NCBI GenBank assembly: GCA_035315125.1
Contig: DATFYI010000231.1
Location: 1 to 20,176, forward strand
From: DATFYI01 sp035315125
GTDB lineage: Bacteria > Chloroflexota > Anaerolineae > Anaerolineales > Anaerolineaceae
Length of the DNA: 20,176 nucleotides
Direction: 5' to 3'
Both the position numbers and the translations under genes were made by a program. Below are positions 1-8,043 of this stretch, in pieces (position 1 is the first letter of the stretch; each line of letters begins with the position of its first letter). The notes under the pieces are model-generated. The model was not told where the DNA came from. It saw only the letters and a program-made list of their open reading frames with translations, and did not search any database.

Positions 1-1
1 G

Positions 2-1108
2 GTGACCTACCTGAACGTTGCGGCGGCCATGAACCGCACTGGTTTATCTGCCCAGGCGTTGGACGCCATCACCGGGCAACCGCTGGCCGGGGCCAGCATC
101 ACCGCCAGCCTGCAATCGGGCGCTACCTTTGTACTAAAAGACACCTCGCTGGTGCCCGCCAATGGAGCCGCCGCCATGCTGATCAACCTGCCGTTCGCAG
201 TGAGCGGCGCCACAAACTACCAGTTAAGCATCAATAAGACCGGTTATACAACGGGCGCCCAGCCGTTTGATCTGGTAAATCTTGATCCCATCAAGCAAAA
301 TGGGACCTTGTACACAGACCCCTACAGTACAGTAGGCGTGCCGCCCAGCAGCAACCTGAACCTGGTGCTCAACTGGAACGATCCCAACAATGTACACCCC
401 AACCTGGATCTGTATTTGTGGCTGCCCAACCACGAAAACGGCGGCCAGGGCGGGATCATCGGTCACAACACGGTCCCAGTGAACCTCGCCAACGGCAGCA
501 CCGATTTGACCGGCATACTCTCACTCACGGCGCCATTCCTGGCAGCCGGGACACTGCTGCCGGCGACCGCCTGGGGCGGCACGTTCTCACCCTACGCCAT
601 CCATAATTTCAACGGTGAAATCCAGGTCATTCCCACCACACCTCCGGCACAACCCGTTTATTACCCGCCCATGGAATCGATCAGCATCCTGGGCGACCCG
701 ACCTCAAAACCGACCGCTAAAGCGCCTATGCTGAAACCGTTCTACGATAAAACCTCTGGGGAGTATTATTCCGTGATCGTAAATGACAATACCGCCGGCG
801 GCTATTTGACTTCTATTACAAAGGATATTCATGGAAATCCGAATCCTGATTTTATCGCTCCCATCCTGCGAGTCTGGGCCAAAGGTTACCTAGTGCCATT
901 GCCTCAACCAACCCCAGGAGCTCTAGGCAGCGCAAATTACTACGGCGTCCAGCTGGTAAATGGCAGCGGCTGCGATGGCAACACTAATTGGTGGAAAGTG
1001 CTGGATATATCGGCGGCAAATATATACATTACACCTACCATTACCACTCCGAACGAAAATACATGCGGTGACGGCGACAGCAGTTTAATTCCATACGGAG
1101 TACCTTGA
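2..1108 (+). CDS. Exported beta-sandwich-type protein of unknown function (5' end outside window)
   Basis: The frame is open from base 2 and probably continues upstream, so the true start is not visible; the GTG at base 2 has no visible ribosome binding site. Within the 368 visible residues, positions about 15-95 resemble a carboxypeptidase regulatory-like/Ig-like repeat (AITGQPLAGASIT, then YQLSINKTGYTTG). Positions about 118-142 contain an L-x-W-x-D...DLDLYLWLP stretch similar to the DUF2135/YfaP-like beta domain. The rest is Pro-, Asn- and Thr-rich, typical of extracellular proteins. There is no C-terminal sorting signal or membrane anchor: it ends in SLIPYGVP. It converges on the sortase gene across a hairpin at 1185-1217. 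A role at the cell surface is inferred only from composition and neighbours; no catalytic motif was recognised. Confidence 0.75.
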   Translation: MTYLNVAAAMNRTGLSAQALDAITGQPLAGASITASLQSGATFVLKDTSLVPANGAAAMLINLPFAVSGATNYQLSINKTGYTTGAQPFDLVNLDPIKQNGTLYTDPYSTVGVPPSSNLNLVLNWNDPNNVHPNLDLYLWLPNHENGGQGGIIGHNTVPVNLANGSTDLTGILSLTAPFLAAGTLLPATAWGGTFSPYAIHNFNGEIQVIPTTPPAQPVYYPPMESISILGDPTSKPTAKAPMLKPFYDKTSGEYYSVIVNDNTAGGYLTSITKDIHGNPNPDFIAPILRVWAKGYLVPLPQPTPGALGSANYYGVQLVNGSGCDGNTNWWKVLDISAANIYITPTITTPNENTCGDGDSSLIPYGVP

Positions 1109-1142
1109 GCCTGAAATGTAATGGTTAGGTGTTCGTAGGCTG

Positions 1143-1159
1143 CTCTGACATTTTCAGAG
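1143..1159. repeat. Small inverted repeat downstream of the first gene
   Basis: CTCTGA (1143-1148) and TCAGAG (1154-1159) can form a 6-bp hairpin with a 5-nt loop, 35 bases after the stop codon of the first gene. It may be part of a 3'-end processing or termination structure together with the larger hairpin that follows. The evidence is weak and rests on the short stem alone. Confidence 0.35.
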
Positions 1160-1184
1160 TGAATATCAGATCCATAAAACCTGT

Positions 1185-1217
1185 CATTCACCCCAGATAA
1201 CGTTGCTGGGGTGAATG
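1185..1217. terminator. Probable bidirectional terminator between convergent genes
   Basis: CATTCACCCCAG (1185-1196) pairs perfectly with CTGGGGTGAATG (1206-1217) around a 9-nt loop. It lies midway between the stop of the first gene (1108) and the stop of the sortase gene on the opposite strand (1245). Read on the minus strand it is followed by a moderately T-rich tail (GGTTTTATGG). On the plus strand the tail is GTTATTACT. The perfect 12-bp stem and the position make a shared terminator likely, although neither side has a strong U-tract. Confidence 0.65.
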
Positions 1218-1244
1218 GTTATTACTAAGACTATTATGATCAGA

Positions 1245-1982
1245 TCAACGCAGGGCCGGGTTGGCGATCACGAAGACGCGATGGGTGTTGCTGACCGGCG
1301 GCCAGCAGGACACCAGCGTAAGTCGCGGCACCCGGCTGGTTTTGAAATACTCGACGTAAGCAGATATGTCCTGGGCCGGCGTCTCAACCGGCAGGATGTC
1401 GACCTGGCTGACCTGGTAGATCCAGTGGTAATCGCCGGTATCCAGGTAGACCCGGTCGCCGGCCTGCAGCTCCGCCAGACGCTGGAACACCGACGAATCG
1501 ATGTTGTTATGACCGAACAGGATCACGTTGCCGCTGCGATCGCCCGGCAAGGCGCTGGAGATGGCCCATCCTACCTGGGCGCCGGGCGAATCCCAGCTCA
1601 CCTGCGGCAGAGTGTCCGTCAAACCGGGTGTAGCGGCTTGCCCTGACCAACCCACCGGTATCACCGGCGCCAGCACGCCGATTTTTGGAATGCGGATGAG
1701 CCGGATGAGGTGCGCCCCGTAAGTCGCCTGGGCCAGCTGTAAAAGTGTGCTCGGAAAGGGGCTGGGCGTCAGGCTGGCAGCCGGTGTGCTGCTGGGGCCT
1801 TCAGCGGCAGGCACCTCGCTTCCGGCCGGTCGTGAGGTAACATAGATATGTGGCGGGGGCAAGGTCACTTGCGTTTCTGCCGTTTGTGGCAGGCTCTGGC
1901 AGGCGCTCAAGATTGCCAGGAAAAAACCGGCGGACAGGCCTAAGACCTTTAGCGGATTTATTTTTTGGAGCACCGCCGCCAT
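1245..1982 (-). CDS. Sortase, predicted lipid-anchored
   Basis: Transpeptidase that cleaves LPxTG-type signals and joins the protein to the cell wall. The predicted protein is 245 aa. The catalytic triad is visible: His158 in LFGHNN, Cys226 in TLVSCWPP and Arg235 in THRVFVIA. The N-terminus is a hydrophobic segment ending in the lipobox LSAC (Cys28), so the enzyme may be anchored by lipid rather than by the usual transmembrane helix. A Pro/Ser/Thr-rich linker (about 35-80) leads to the sortase domain (about 95-245). The ATG at 1982 was chosen because it gives this clean signal sequence. The frame stays open upstream to 2258, but that extension is the antisense-free overlap with the protease gene and has no signal character. 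The start overlaps the end of the LPVTG protease gene by 25 nt, so translation is probably coupled and that protease is the obvious substrate. The sortase class (D, E or F) was not resolved. Confidence 0.9.
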   Translation of the reverse strand: MAAVLQKINPLKVLGLSAGFFLAILSACQSLPQTAETQVTLPPPHIYVTSRPAGSEVPAAEGPSSTPAASLTPSPFPSTLLQLAQATYGAHLIRLIRIPKIGVLAPVIPVGWSGQAATPGLTDTLPQVSWDSPGAQVGWAISSALPGDRSGNVILFGHNNIDSSVFQRLAELQAGDRVYLDTGDYHWIYQVSQVDILPVETPAQDISAYVEYFKTSRVPRLTLVSCWPPVSNTHRVFVIANPALR

Positions 1983-4465
1983 CCTACTGCCAGGGTCAGG
2001 CCGGCCAATCCCACTCCAACCAGGGGCAGCCAGGGCAGGCTGAGTGGCGCTCCGGTCACCGGCAGCCGTGAAGGTTGGCTGCCGAAGACCCCAAAAACAG
2101 AAAGATGGGAGACCGGCGAAAGGATACGGTGAGCAGCCGCATCCACGGATGTCGGCAGGCGCGCCCACTGGTTCGTTTCGGTATCGTATTCTGCCATAAA
2201 CAGGTTGGAGGGATCGCCGCCCACCTGTAACAGGTCGCTGGCGCTGTAGTTGTAACAAACGTCCAGCGCTGGTGAGATCAATGGCCTGGGCATCGGGTTA
2301 ATGGCCATGGCGACGTATTCACCCAGGGCATGATAGCTGGCCGGGCTGGGCGGAAAACGTTTGAAGACATTCATATGCAGGATCGAGTCCTGCTGCAAAA
2401 CACCCGCCGGAACTTCCAGGCAGAAGGGCGGCAGGCTGAATAACCCACCGCTGTTTGTCACGGTGGTGGAGAACAAACAACCCGAGACGGTATGGTTATC
2501 CAGCGGGCCGTCAAGCGGATCAAAGCGAATGGCCTGGCCGGCTTTAAGTGCGCCGGCCTGGTTAAAGGCATACTGCTGGCCGGAGTTACCGTTGTTGTAC
2601 TGGATGCCGATGGTGGCCGAAGAGCCATCGCTTTGCGGCCCTTGCAATGCATCATATTGGAAAAGGATCTGGTTGGTGGTCTCATACAAGGTGACTTCAA
2701 ATGTGACCGAGCTTGTGTTGAAGTTAGCCAGAATGGGAAGCTGGGACCATTCCACCACGAACTGGCGATTGGGAGCCGTACCCTCGACGAAGGCATAAAT
2801 CCTAGCGTTATTGGACGAAGGGCTCAGATCGTCCCAGAAGGGGGCGATCAACAGGCCCGGTACGCCATCCGGATTGGGATCCGCGACCGGGATCAGAAAA
2901 TTATCAAACAATTGGCCATTACCGTCATTAAAAGTCAGGTAACCGTTGGCGCTGACCGTCACATCTGAATAGCTGTTACCGGCAAAATTAAAATTAAAAC
3001 CGCTTGGAAAAGAAATTGTCTTAAAACCAGAGCCAGGATAACCATTATTATCAAAGATACCCACAAAATAACCAGCCGGATAAAACATATTTCTCAGATT
3101 AGTATCCGGTACTTCCAGCCAATGAAAAGGTACATTCTGGCAGCGACTGGAGCTTAACATATCATAATCCACCGTGGGCAGCGGCACGGCGGTTGGATCG
3201 GGCACCACGCTAGTATTGTAAGCCAGGGCCTGGTCGAGCTGGATCAGCCCATAACCGGTCTGTTCGCCGGGGATCTCGCTGTCGATAGGAATAGCGGTTT
3301 GCTCCAAAGCGGCATAGATCTTATCGGGTGTATCAAATCCGGGCTGGCCGGACAGTAGCGCCGCCGCTCCGGCTGCAAAGCCCGAGGCCATGGATGTGCC
3401 GCTCAACAAGCCGTATTGATTGGGCATATCGATACTTTTAAAAAAGAAAGATCCTTTCATGGGGGTGGTCGAAAGGATATCTACGCCCGGAGCATCTACA
3501 TCCAGCCCTGGACCAAAATTTGAAAAGCTGGCGAGTTTATCAACAGCATCTGTGGCACCAACTGAAAGCACCCAGGGATAAGCAGCCGGATACCATACAG
3601 CGCCACCATTATTAGCGGCGGCGGCGACTACAGCCACGCCGTGAAAATAGGCATAATAGGTTGAATACTCCAGCAGCGCTAAGGGAACGATGACACCGAG
3701 GCTTAAATTAATCACATGCGCGCCGTGTTTAACCGCCCAAACGATACCCTGGGCGACACTCTCAGCCGAACCGTTGCAGTATTTATCCAGGACACGCACC
3801 GGCATAATCTTGGTCTTCCAGTCGATCCCGGCCACGCCGATACCGTTGTTGCCGGTGGCGGCGGCGATTCCGGTCACGTGGGTGCCATGACCACACTGAT
3901 CATTGGGAATACTATCATGATCGATAAAGTCATAGCCAGGTACCAGGCGACCTTTAAATTCGGGATGGCTGGCGTCTATGCCAGAGTCAACGATCGCCAG
4001 GATAGTGGCATTGGAGCCGCTGGTGACGTCCCAGGCCGCCGGGGCATGCATGTGAACAGGGCCATACTGGCCAAGCGGCGCCAGCGGGCTGGATAGCCAG
4101 AGTGGGTCATTGGGAATAAGAGCGGCGTGGATGTAGTAATTGGGCTCTGCGAAGAGTACGTCCGCATCTTGCAGCAATTGGCCGCGGTAGGCAATTTCTT
4201 GCCCGGCCGGCACCAGCACTTTGATCACGCCCAGCTCGCTCAAATTGGGATCGCTGGGGGCCAATTGTGCGCCAGCGGGCAGCGCCAGGGCAGCCGGCTG
4301 GACGTTATCCGCCAATCCAACCATCAATTCGCCGGGGATAAAACTGCCCGGCTGGGTATTCGGGTCTTGGGTTGGGCCGGCTACGGCAGTTTGCACCGGC
4401 GGAAACGCCAGTGTAAAAGCGAGTGCCAAGCCCAGGATAAGTCGTAAAAATAATCCCCGGCGCAT
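1958..4465 (-). CDS. Secreted subtilisin-like (S8) serine protease with LPVTG cell-wall sorting signal
   Basis: Predicted extracellular endopeptidase of 835 aa. A signal peptide (about 1-29, cleavage near AVA-G) is followed by an inhibitor/propeptide-like domain (about 40-115) and then the S8 catalytic domain (about 135-415). Asp160 (VDSGID), His193 (CGHGTHVTG) and Ser358 (SGTSMA) form the triad, with Asn285 as oxyanion residue. Residues about 430-660 look like a beta-sandwich domain (SANGYLTFND, APFWDDL), and a further beta-rich segment follows. The C-terminus is a canonical sorting signal: LPVTG at 801-805, a hydrophobic stretch, and a charged RRCSKK tail. The ATG at 4465 was preferred because GGGAG lies 6 nt upstream and it begins the signal peptide. 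A longer frame back to 4540 would add 25 residues that bury the signal sequence. It forms an operon with the sortase directly downstream. Confidence 0.93.
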   Translation of the reverse strand: MRRGLFLRLILGLALAFTLAFPPVQTAVAGPTQDPNTQPGSFIPGELMVGLADNVQPAALALPAGAQLAPSDPNLSELGVIKVLVPAGQEIAYRGQLLQDADVLFAEPNYYIHAALIPNDPLWLSSPLAPLGQYGPVHMHAPAAWDVTSGSNATILAIVDSGIDASHPEFKGRLVPGYDFIDHDSIPNDQCGHGTHVTGIAAATGNNGIGVAGIDWKTKIMPVRVLDKYCNGSAESVAQGIVWAVKHGAHVINLSLGVIVPLALLEYSTYYAYFHGVAVVAAAANNGGAVWYPAAYPWVLSVGATDAVDKLASFSNFGPGLDVDAPGVDILSTTPMKGSFFFKSIDMPNQYGLLSGTSMASGFAAGAAALLSGQPGFDTPDKIYAALEQTAIPIDSEIPGEQTGYGLIQLDQALAYNTSVVPDPTAVPLPTVDYDMLSSSRCQNVPFHWLEVPDTNLRNMFYPAGYFVGIFDNNGYPGSGFKTISFPSGFNFNFAGNSYSDVTVSANGYLTFNDGNGQLFDNFLIPVADPNPDGVPGLLIAPFWDDLSPSSNNARIYAFVEGTAPNRQFVVEWSQLPILANFNTSSVTFEVTLYETTNQILFQYDALQGPQSDGSSATIGIQYNNGNSGQQYAFNQAGALKAGQAIRFDPLDGPLDNHTVSGCLFSTTVTNSGGLFSLPPFCLEVPAGVLQQDSILHMNVFKRFPPSPASYHALGEYVAMAINPMPRPLISPALDVCYNYSASDLLQVGGDPSNLFMAEYDTETNQWARLPTSVDAAAHRILSPVSHLSVFGVFGSQPSRLPVTGAPLSLPWLPLVGVGLAGLTLAVGWRRCSKK

Positions 4466-4746
4466 AGCTGCTCCCTCAACCTGAAAAAGAACGTTTATCC
4501 CCGTTAGGTTTATTTTATCACGAGTCGATAGGTTACTCATCCCTGACTACTCAATTATCCCAAGACAAACCCTCATCCCCAGCCTTTCAGCCTTCGGCAG
4601 GCTACGCCACCTCGAGGCGGAAGGGAGTTTTGTGGTGGAACCCTATCCCTCCGGGATCACGCAGCATGCCGTAGGCGGAGGACAGGGTGAAGCCGGCTGA
4701 GTGTAAGATATAATTTGATCAGATACCCACTGCATAGGAGATAACA
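4466..4746. other. Intergenic region with repeat-like inverted sequences
   Basis: This holds the divergent upstream regions of the protease and of the broken PLP-enzyme gene. It contains several inverted repeats: AGCCTTCGGCAGGCT (4589-4603), the palindrome CCTCGAGG (4610-4617), and a longer imperfect hairpin in which 4641-4644 and 4648-4653 pair with 4684-4687 and 4676-4681. The sequence CCCTCATCCCCAGCC near 4570 has the look of dispersed intergenic repeats, but one copy cannot prove that. A TATAAT at 4709-4714 may be the -10 box of the PLP-enzyme gene; no convincing -35 box is present. Confidence 0.4.
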
Positions 4747-4908
4747 ATGGCTTCATTTCAACCCAGGCACGGCATGAGCACGCTGGTCAATCACTTGGCC
4801 GAAGGCCTCGATCCGCTGCTTTCACACATCAGCCCAATCTACCAGACCTCGACATTTTATTTCCCGGACGTAGCCACCGGCGCAGCGCTGTTTAAAGGTG
4901 AACAGCTA
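4747..4908 (+). pseudogene. 5' fragment of Cys/Met-metabolism PLP-dependent enzyme, interrupted by the IS element
   Basis: The ATG at 4747 has AGGAG 6 nt upstream. The 54 codons before the element read like the N-terminus of the cystathionine gamma-synthase/methionine gamma-lyase family (HISPIYQTSTFYFPD, then FKGEQL). The element then supplies an in-frame TAG at 4909-4911. Joining 4908 directly to 9515 restores the frame as GEQL-GYIYTRLNNPN, which matches the family's usual 'GYIYSRxxNP' segment. The fragment is therefore the left half of one gene split by insertion. Which substrate the ancestral enzyme used cannot be told from this fragment. The active-site lysine region is not present anywhere in the window. 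Confidence 0.9.
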
Positions 4909-4929
4909 TAGCTTTTCAGAAAAAGATTT
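4909..4929 (+). repeat. Left terminal inverted repeat of the IS630-type element
   Basis: This 21-bp sequence is the exact reverse complement of 9492-9512 and diverges immediately inside position 4930. The target-duplication TA lies at 4907-4908. The transposase stop codon lies 16 bases further in. Confidence 0.95.
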
Positions 4930-4945
4930 AGGACGAGTTTAACCG

Positions 4946-6034
4946 TCAGGTGATTTTGGCACCCAAGGAAGGCAAATATTTACCCATTAACCCCAGAATA
5001 GACTGGGGAAAGTCAGCAAAGTAAGCTAATTTTTCATTAACTTTTTCAGTCAAGTCGGCGAAAGTCTCGAAATAATGCAAATGTGTCGCCTTCTTTTTCA
5101 CATTTCGCCAAAGATATTCAATCGGGTTAAAATCGGGTGAATAGCGAGGCAAAGCATACGGGGTGATGCGGTCAGCATGGCTGGCAAAGAATTCCTGCAT
5201 GGCCTTGCTGGTATGGTAGGGCGCGCCATCTTGAATTATAATCAAATGTTGGTTTGACTTCTTCATCACTTCGAGCAAAAAGGTTTGATAGGTTTCTGAG
5301 TTGAACCGTCCGGTATGCGCTTTGTAAAAAACCCCCGAAAGAAAATCAATCAGCCCCATGATCTTATAAGCCTTGCGGATACCACTTGTTTTGACAGTAG
5401 GTTGCTGCCCTTTGCGAGCCCACGTGTAATTCAGGGAACCCCACTGGGCAAAAGAAGCTTCGTCGCCAAACAAAATCATGGATCCTTTCTCTTTTAACAT
5501 TTTCAGGATTTCAGGCCAGGTTTTGTTCATCCATTCTTCTTGTTCCGCTGCCACATTACCAAGATGATCCGACACAAAACGACCCCGTTGATACGAAAAC
5601 CCCATCTTGTCCAACAACTCGGCCACGTAACGAGGTTCGTATTCCACACCAAAACGATTGAATATCCCCTCCTGAATCAAGACTGTGCTCCAACATCCAC
5701 AGTCATATCCGGCAGCTTCTGGGCCCGCATCAATCATCTCTCCCAACTCCTTTCTTTGTGCGGCATTCTGTTTTGCAGGTCGCCCCGTGGATTGCCGGTA
5801 GACTAAACTCTTCAGTTCGTTAAGGATGAAGGCTTTGACATAGTTGTAAACGGTCTGCAAACTGAGTTTGAACATGGTCGCAACTTCTGCGACGCTTTTA
5901 CCTTCGATGATGAACAAAAGTGCATGGATACGTCTGACTAACCGCAATTGTCCCTTGACATAAGCCCGATTTAAGTGCTCGTACAGACTGGCGAGAGTTG
6001 AATTGCTCACCTGAATACGAATGGCTATGGACAT
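4946..6034 (-). CDS. IS630-family DDE transposase
   Basis: Cuts and joins the element's ends at TA targets. The predicted protein is 362 aa, close to the family's usual 340-370. The N-terminal third is a helix-turn-helix region (SVAEVATMFKLSLQTVYNYVKAF, about 47-69) with a GRPAK linker (84-88). The catalytic core shows Asp191 (LFGDEASF), Asp269 (IIIQDGAPYH) and Glu306 (SPDFNPIEYLW), the DDE triad with the spacing of IS630 enzymes. The ATG at 6034 is supported by AAGGAGGA about 8 nt upstream; a frame extension to 6061 has no such site. The gene is intact and its terminal repeats are perfect, so the element could still be active. It is transcribed towards the left end, away from the passenger genes. 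Confidence 0.95.
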   Translation of the reverse strand: MSIAIRIQVSNSTLASLYEHLNRAYVKGQLRLVRRIHALLFIIEGKSVAEVATMFKLSLQTVYNYVKAFILNELKSLVYRQSTGRPAKQNAAQRKELGEMIDAGPEAAGYDCGCWSTVLIQEGIFNRFGVEYEPRYVAELLDKMGFSYQRGRFVSDHLGNVAAEQEEWMNKTWPEILKMLKEKGSMILFGDEASFAQWGSLNYTWARKGQQPTVKTSGIRKAYKIMGLIDFLSGVFYKAHTGRFNSETYQTFLLEVMKKSNQHLIIIQDGAPYHTSKAMQEFFASHADRITPYALPRYSPDFNPIEYLWRNVKKKATHLHYFETFADLTEKVNEKLAYFADFPQSILGLMGKYLPSLGAKIT

Positions 6035-6061
6035 GGGCTTGTTCCTCCTTGTCGTCTTCAC

Positions 6062-6413
6062 GGTTTAATTTTGGCCAAGAAAATATCCAAGTGGTTAGCA
6101 TGTCACATTTTCGCCATTTTGTCCATGCAAAGAAGCACAGAGGATAGGTGTGGAATCTCTTGGAATGGTTCCACCCCAGAAGGAGGCTTCATTGGAAATG
6201 CGCGGTAATAAAGAATGTGTTCTGGAATTACTGGTGATTAAAATGTTTCACCACCAGTCAGGGGGCTGGTCAATTCCCAAAGTATCCGAAAAATGAAACT
6301 GAATGGCTTCTTTTTTTGGGGCTGAATCAATTTAAATCGCTGTACAATGATATTGAATGTGCTGTTTGAAACGCAGCCAAGAACCAGATATTGGGAAATG
6401 ATGGAGGGATAAA
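6062..6413. other. Intergenic region inside the element, between transposase and passenger genes
   Basis: About 350 bp without a gene. It holds the divergent upstream regions of the transposase and the passenger operon. TACAAT at 6343-6348 could be a -10 box for the passenger genes, but no good -35 box was found at the right spacing. The short inverted repeat TGGAATGGTTCCA lies near 6160. No match to the 21-bp terminal repeat was seen here, although a standard-size IS630 element would be expected to end in this interval. Confidence 0.5.
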
Positions 6414-7157
6414 ATGAAACGATGGGGCTATTTCTTCCTGCCAGTAGTGCTTTTATTTATAATGCTGTTTCTTCCCAAACCTGCGCCAGCCCAGGCCAGT
6501 CCCACCTTTTCGCCGGGACTTTATTACGGTTATATCAACTTTTTGGCCAGGACCGATTTTACAGGGAACGTGACCGTACAGGATGCCGAACACCGTTATA
6601 CTTGGTTGGGTTTTTATACAGGCCGGGGAAAATTGCAGCTTAGAATCAATAATTCCGGCGGTGGGACTATCTCTGTCCTTTTACCTACCAAAAGCTATCT
6701 TAGTGATTATTATTTTTTGGATTTTTCGAAAGGTCATTGCTATATTGGAAATTGGACTAATGCAGAGTCGTATTATTTCGACCTGGAACGCGGGTACCCC
6801 TCCATTGGATTTGCTTTCCAGGCGCCCTATAAACCGGCCTCAAGAGGTATAAGTTATACAGAGGAGGAACCTTGGAATGATCAGGGCGGGGAAGTCACAA
6901 ACTGTGCTGAAGTGTCCCAAGCCATGCTGCCTGTCGGGAGAGTTGTGATCAAAGGTAACCTGGACATGCTATCCACCATCCAGTTCAAGACAATTTACGC
7001 TACCGATGACAATATAGGCGGCACCTGCTCGCTCCCCGGCTGGAACCAATCCTTCTCGTTTCAGCCCTTTACCACCCCCAATGTTTACTCAACCTCATAT
7101 TGCCAGTGGCGCGTCTTTAAGCTCAATTCGGGCAAGCCGCAGAAAGGAAACCAGTGA
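6414..7157 (+). CDS. Secreted protein of unknown function (passenger gene 1)
   Basis: The protein is 247 aa and its family is not recognised. A clear signal peptide covers residues 1-28 (MKRWG, a long hydrophobic core, then APAQA). The mature part is rich in Tyr, Phe, Gly and Thr, with alternating hydrophobic residues that suggest beta structure. It has four cysteines (GHCYIG, TNCAEV, GTCSLP, SYCQWR) that could form two disulfides outside the cell. The ATG is set by GGAGGG 5 nt upstream. Its stop codon overlaps the start of the next gene by one base (TGATG), so the two are probably translated together. The gene is visibly richer in A+T than the lipoprotein gene that follows, which may mean a different origin. 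It lies inside the IS630-type element. Confidence 0.8.
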   Translation: MKRWGYFFLPVVLLFIMLFLPKPAPAQASPTFSPGLYYGYINFLARTDFTGNVTVQDAEHRYTWLGFYTGRGKLQLRINNSGGGTISVLLPTKSYLSDYYFLDFSKGHCYIGNWTNAESYYFDLERGYPSIGFAFQAPYKPASRGISYTEEEPWNDQGGEVTNCAEVSQAMLPVGRVVIKGNLDMLSTIQFKTIYATDDNIGGTCSLPGWNQSFSFQPFTTPNVYSTSYCQWRVFKLNSGKPQKGNQ

Positions 7158-8008
7158 TGAGACCAATCCCCCCCAAACCAACCCGGATCACCCTGGTGGC
7201 ACTCCTGGCCGTGCTGGCCAGCCTGGCCTGCGCCCTGCCGCAGTTACCCGCCGCGGCAGGCGCCAGCAACACCCCCGCCGCGTCGCAGGCTACCATAAAA
7301 GCCGGCGTTCCTGCCGGGCAGGAAACGCCTGTCCCCGACGGCAGCCAGGATGATTTCCTGCGTCCCGGGCCGTTGGACCATTTGCTGGCGCTGCATTCCG
7401 TCCAGATCGACCTGTCCATCTCCCGCCCGGACGGCAGCAGCCGCTCGATGCAGATTGCCACGGACAAAACTGGAAATATGGATATTAACCTTGTTGAAAA
7501 CAACCCGGCGTTCACCGCCGACCTGCCCAAAGAGGTTGACCCTAAAACACTTAAGACCGCTTCCGAGCTGCTGGTGGTGGGTGGAAAAGCCTACCTGCAC
7601 AGCGGCGAGGACCTGGATTGGATGGAGCACCCAATGGATGATAACTACCCGCAGACCCTGGCCCAGGAACTGCACGGCATGGACGGCCCGGGTTTATGGC
7701 TGGATATCCTGCCGGACGGCAGCATCCAACCGGCCGGGCAGGACACGGTGGGCGGTTTTGCCGCTGATAAATATGTGGTCAACGGCAAATTGGAGAACCA
7801 GGTGATCAGCGGCACGCTGTGGGAGGAACCTCAGTCCGACGCCTTGGTGCAGGCCGAGCTGCACGTCCCGGGAGCCCTGTTGAGCTCGCCTGACCAGCCC
7901 CAACCGGGCGAGTTGAAGATTACGCTCAAGGCGCAAAAAGTGGATGTGCCCCTGGTTACCCTGCCGCCCGCCCCGCCGCCAACCGCCGTACCCACGACAG
8001 CGCCCTGA
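7157..8008 (+). CDS. Lipoprotein of unknown function, possibly LppX/LolA-like fold (passenger gene 2)
   Basis: The predicted lipoprotein is 283 aa. The N-terminal signal (about 1-24) ends in the lipobox SLAC with Cys25 as the lipidated residue. A Pro/Ala/Thr linker follows, then a domain (about 70-270) with the pattern of LppX/LprG-like or LolA-like lipoproteins: a sensitised 'DLSISRPDG', then 'ASELLVVGGKAYLHSGEDLDW' and 'DTVGGFAADKYVVNG'. The fold assignment is tentative. The C-terminus is Pro/Thr-rich. ATG at 7157 was chosen over the GTG at 7154; it overlaps the previous stop by one base and has AAAGGA about 8 nt upstream. It is likely co-transcribed with its neighbours within the element. 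No catalytic residues are recognised. Confidence 0.8.
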   Translation: MRPIPPKPTRITLVALLAVLASLACALPQLPAAAGASNTPAASQATIKAGVPAGQETPVPDGSQDDFLRPGPLDHLLALHSVQIDLSISRPDGSSRSMQIATDKTGNMDINLVENNPAFTADLPKEVDPKTLKTASELLVVGGKAYLHSGEDLDWMEHPMDDNYPQTLAQELHGMDGPGLWLDILPDGSIQPAGQDTVGGFAADKYVVNGKLENQVISGTLWEEPQSDALVQAELHVPGALLSSPDQPQPGELKITLKAQKVDVPLVTLPPAPPPTAVPTTAP

Positions 8009-8043
8009 GCCGTGACATTCGCCTGTAGAATGGGGAGACTGCT

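Noticed and set aside
1215..1646. Plus-strand 143-codon frame antisense to the sortase
   Set aside because: Shadow of the sortase gene, with no ribosome binding site and no recognisable domain.
1869..1905. LPQTA in the sortase just after the lipobox as a sorting motif
   Set aside because: No hydrophobic stretch and charged tail follow it, and it is at the N-terminus; probably chance.
1983..2258. N-terminal extension of the sortase reading frame by 92 residues
   Set aside because: It lies over the end of the protease gene in another frame, has Arg/Pro-rich shadow composition, and would place the lipoprotein signal in the middle of the protein.
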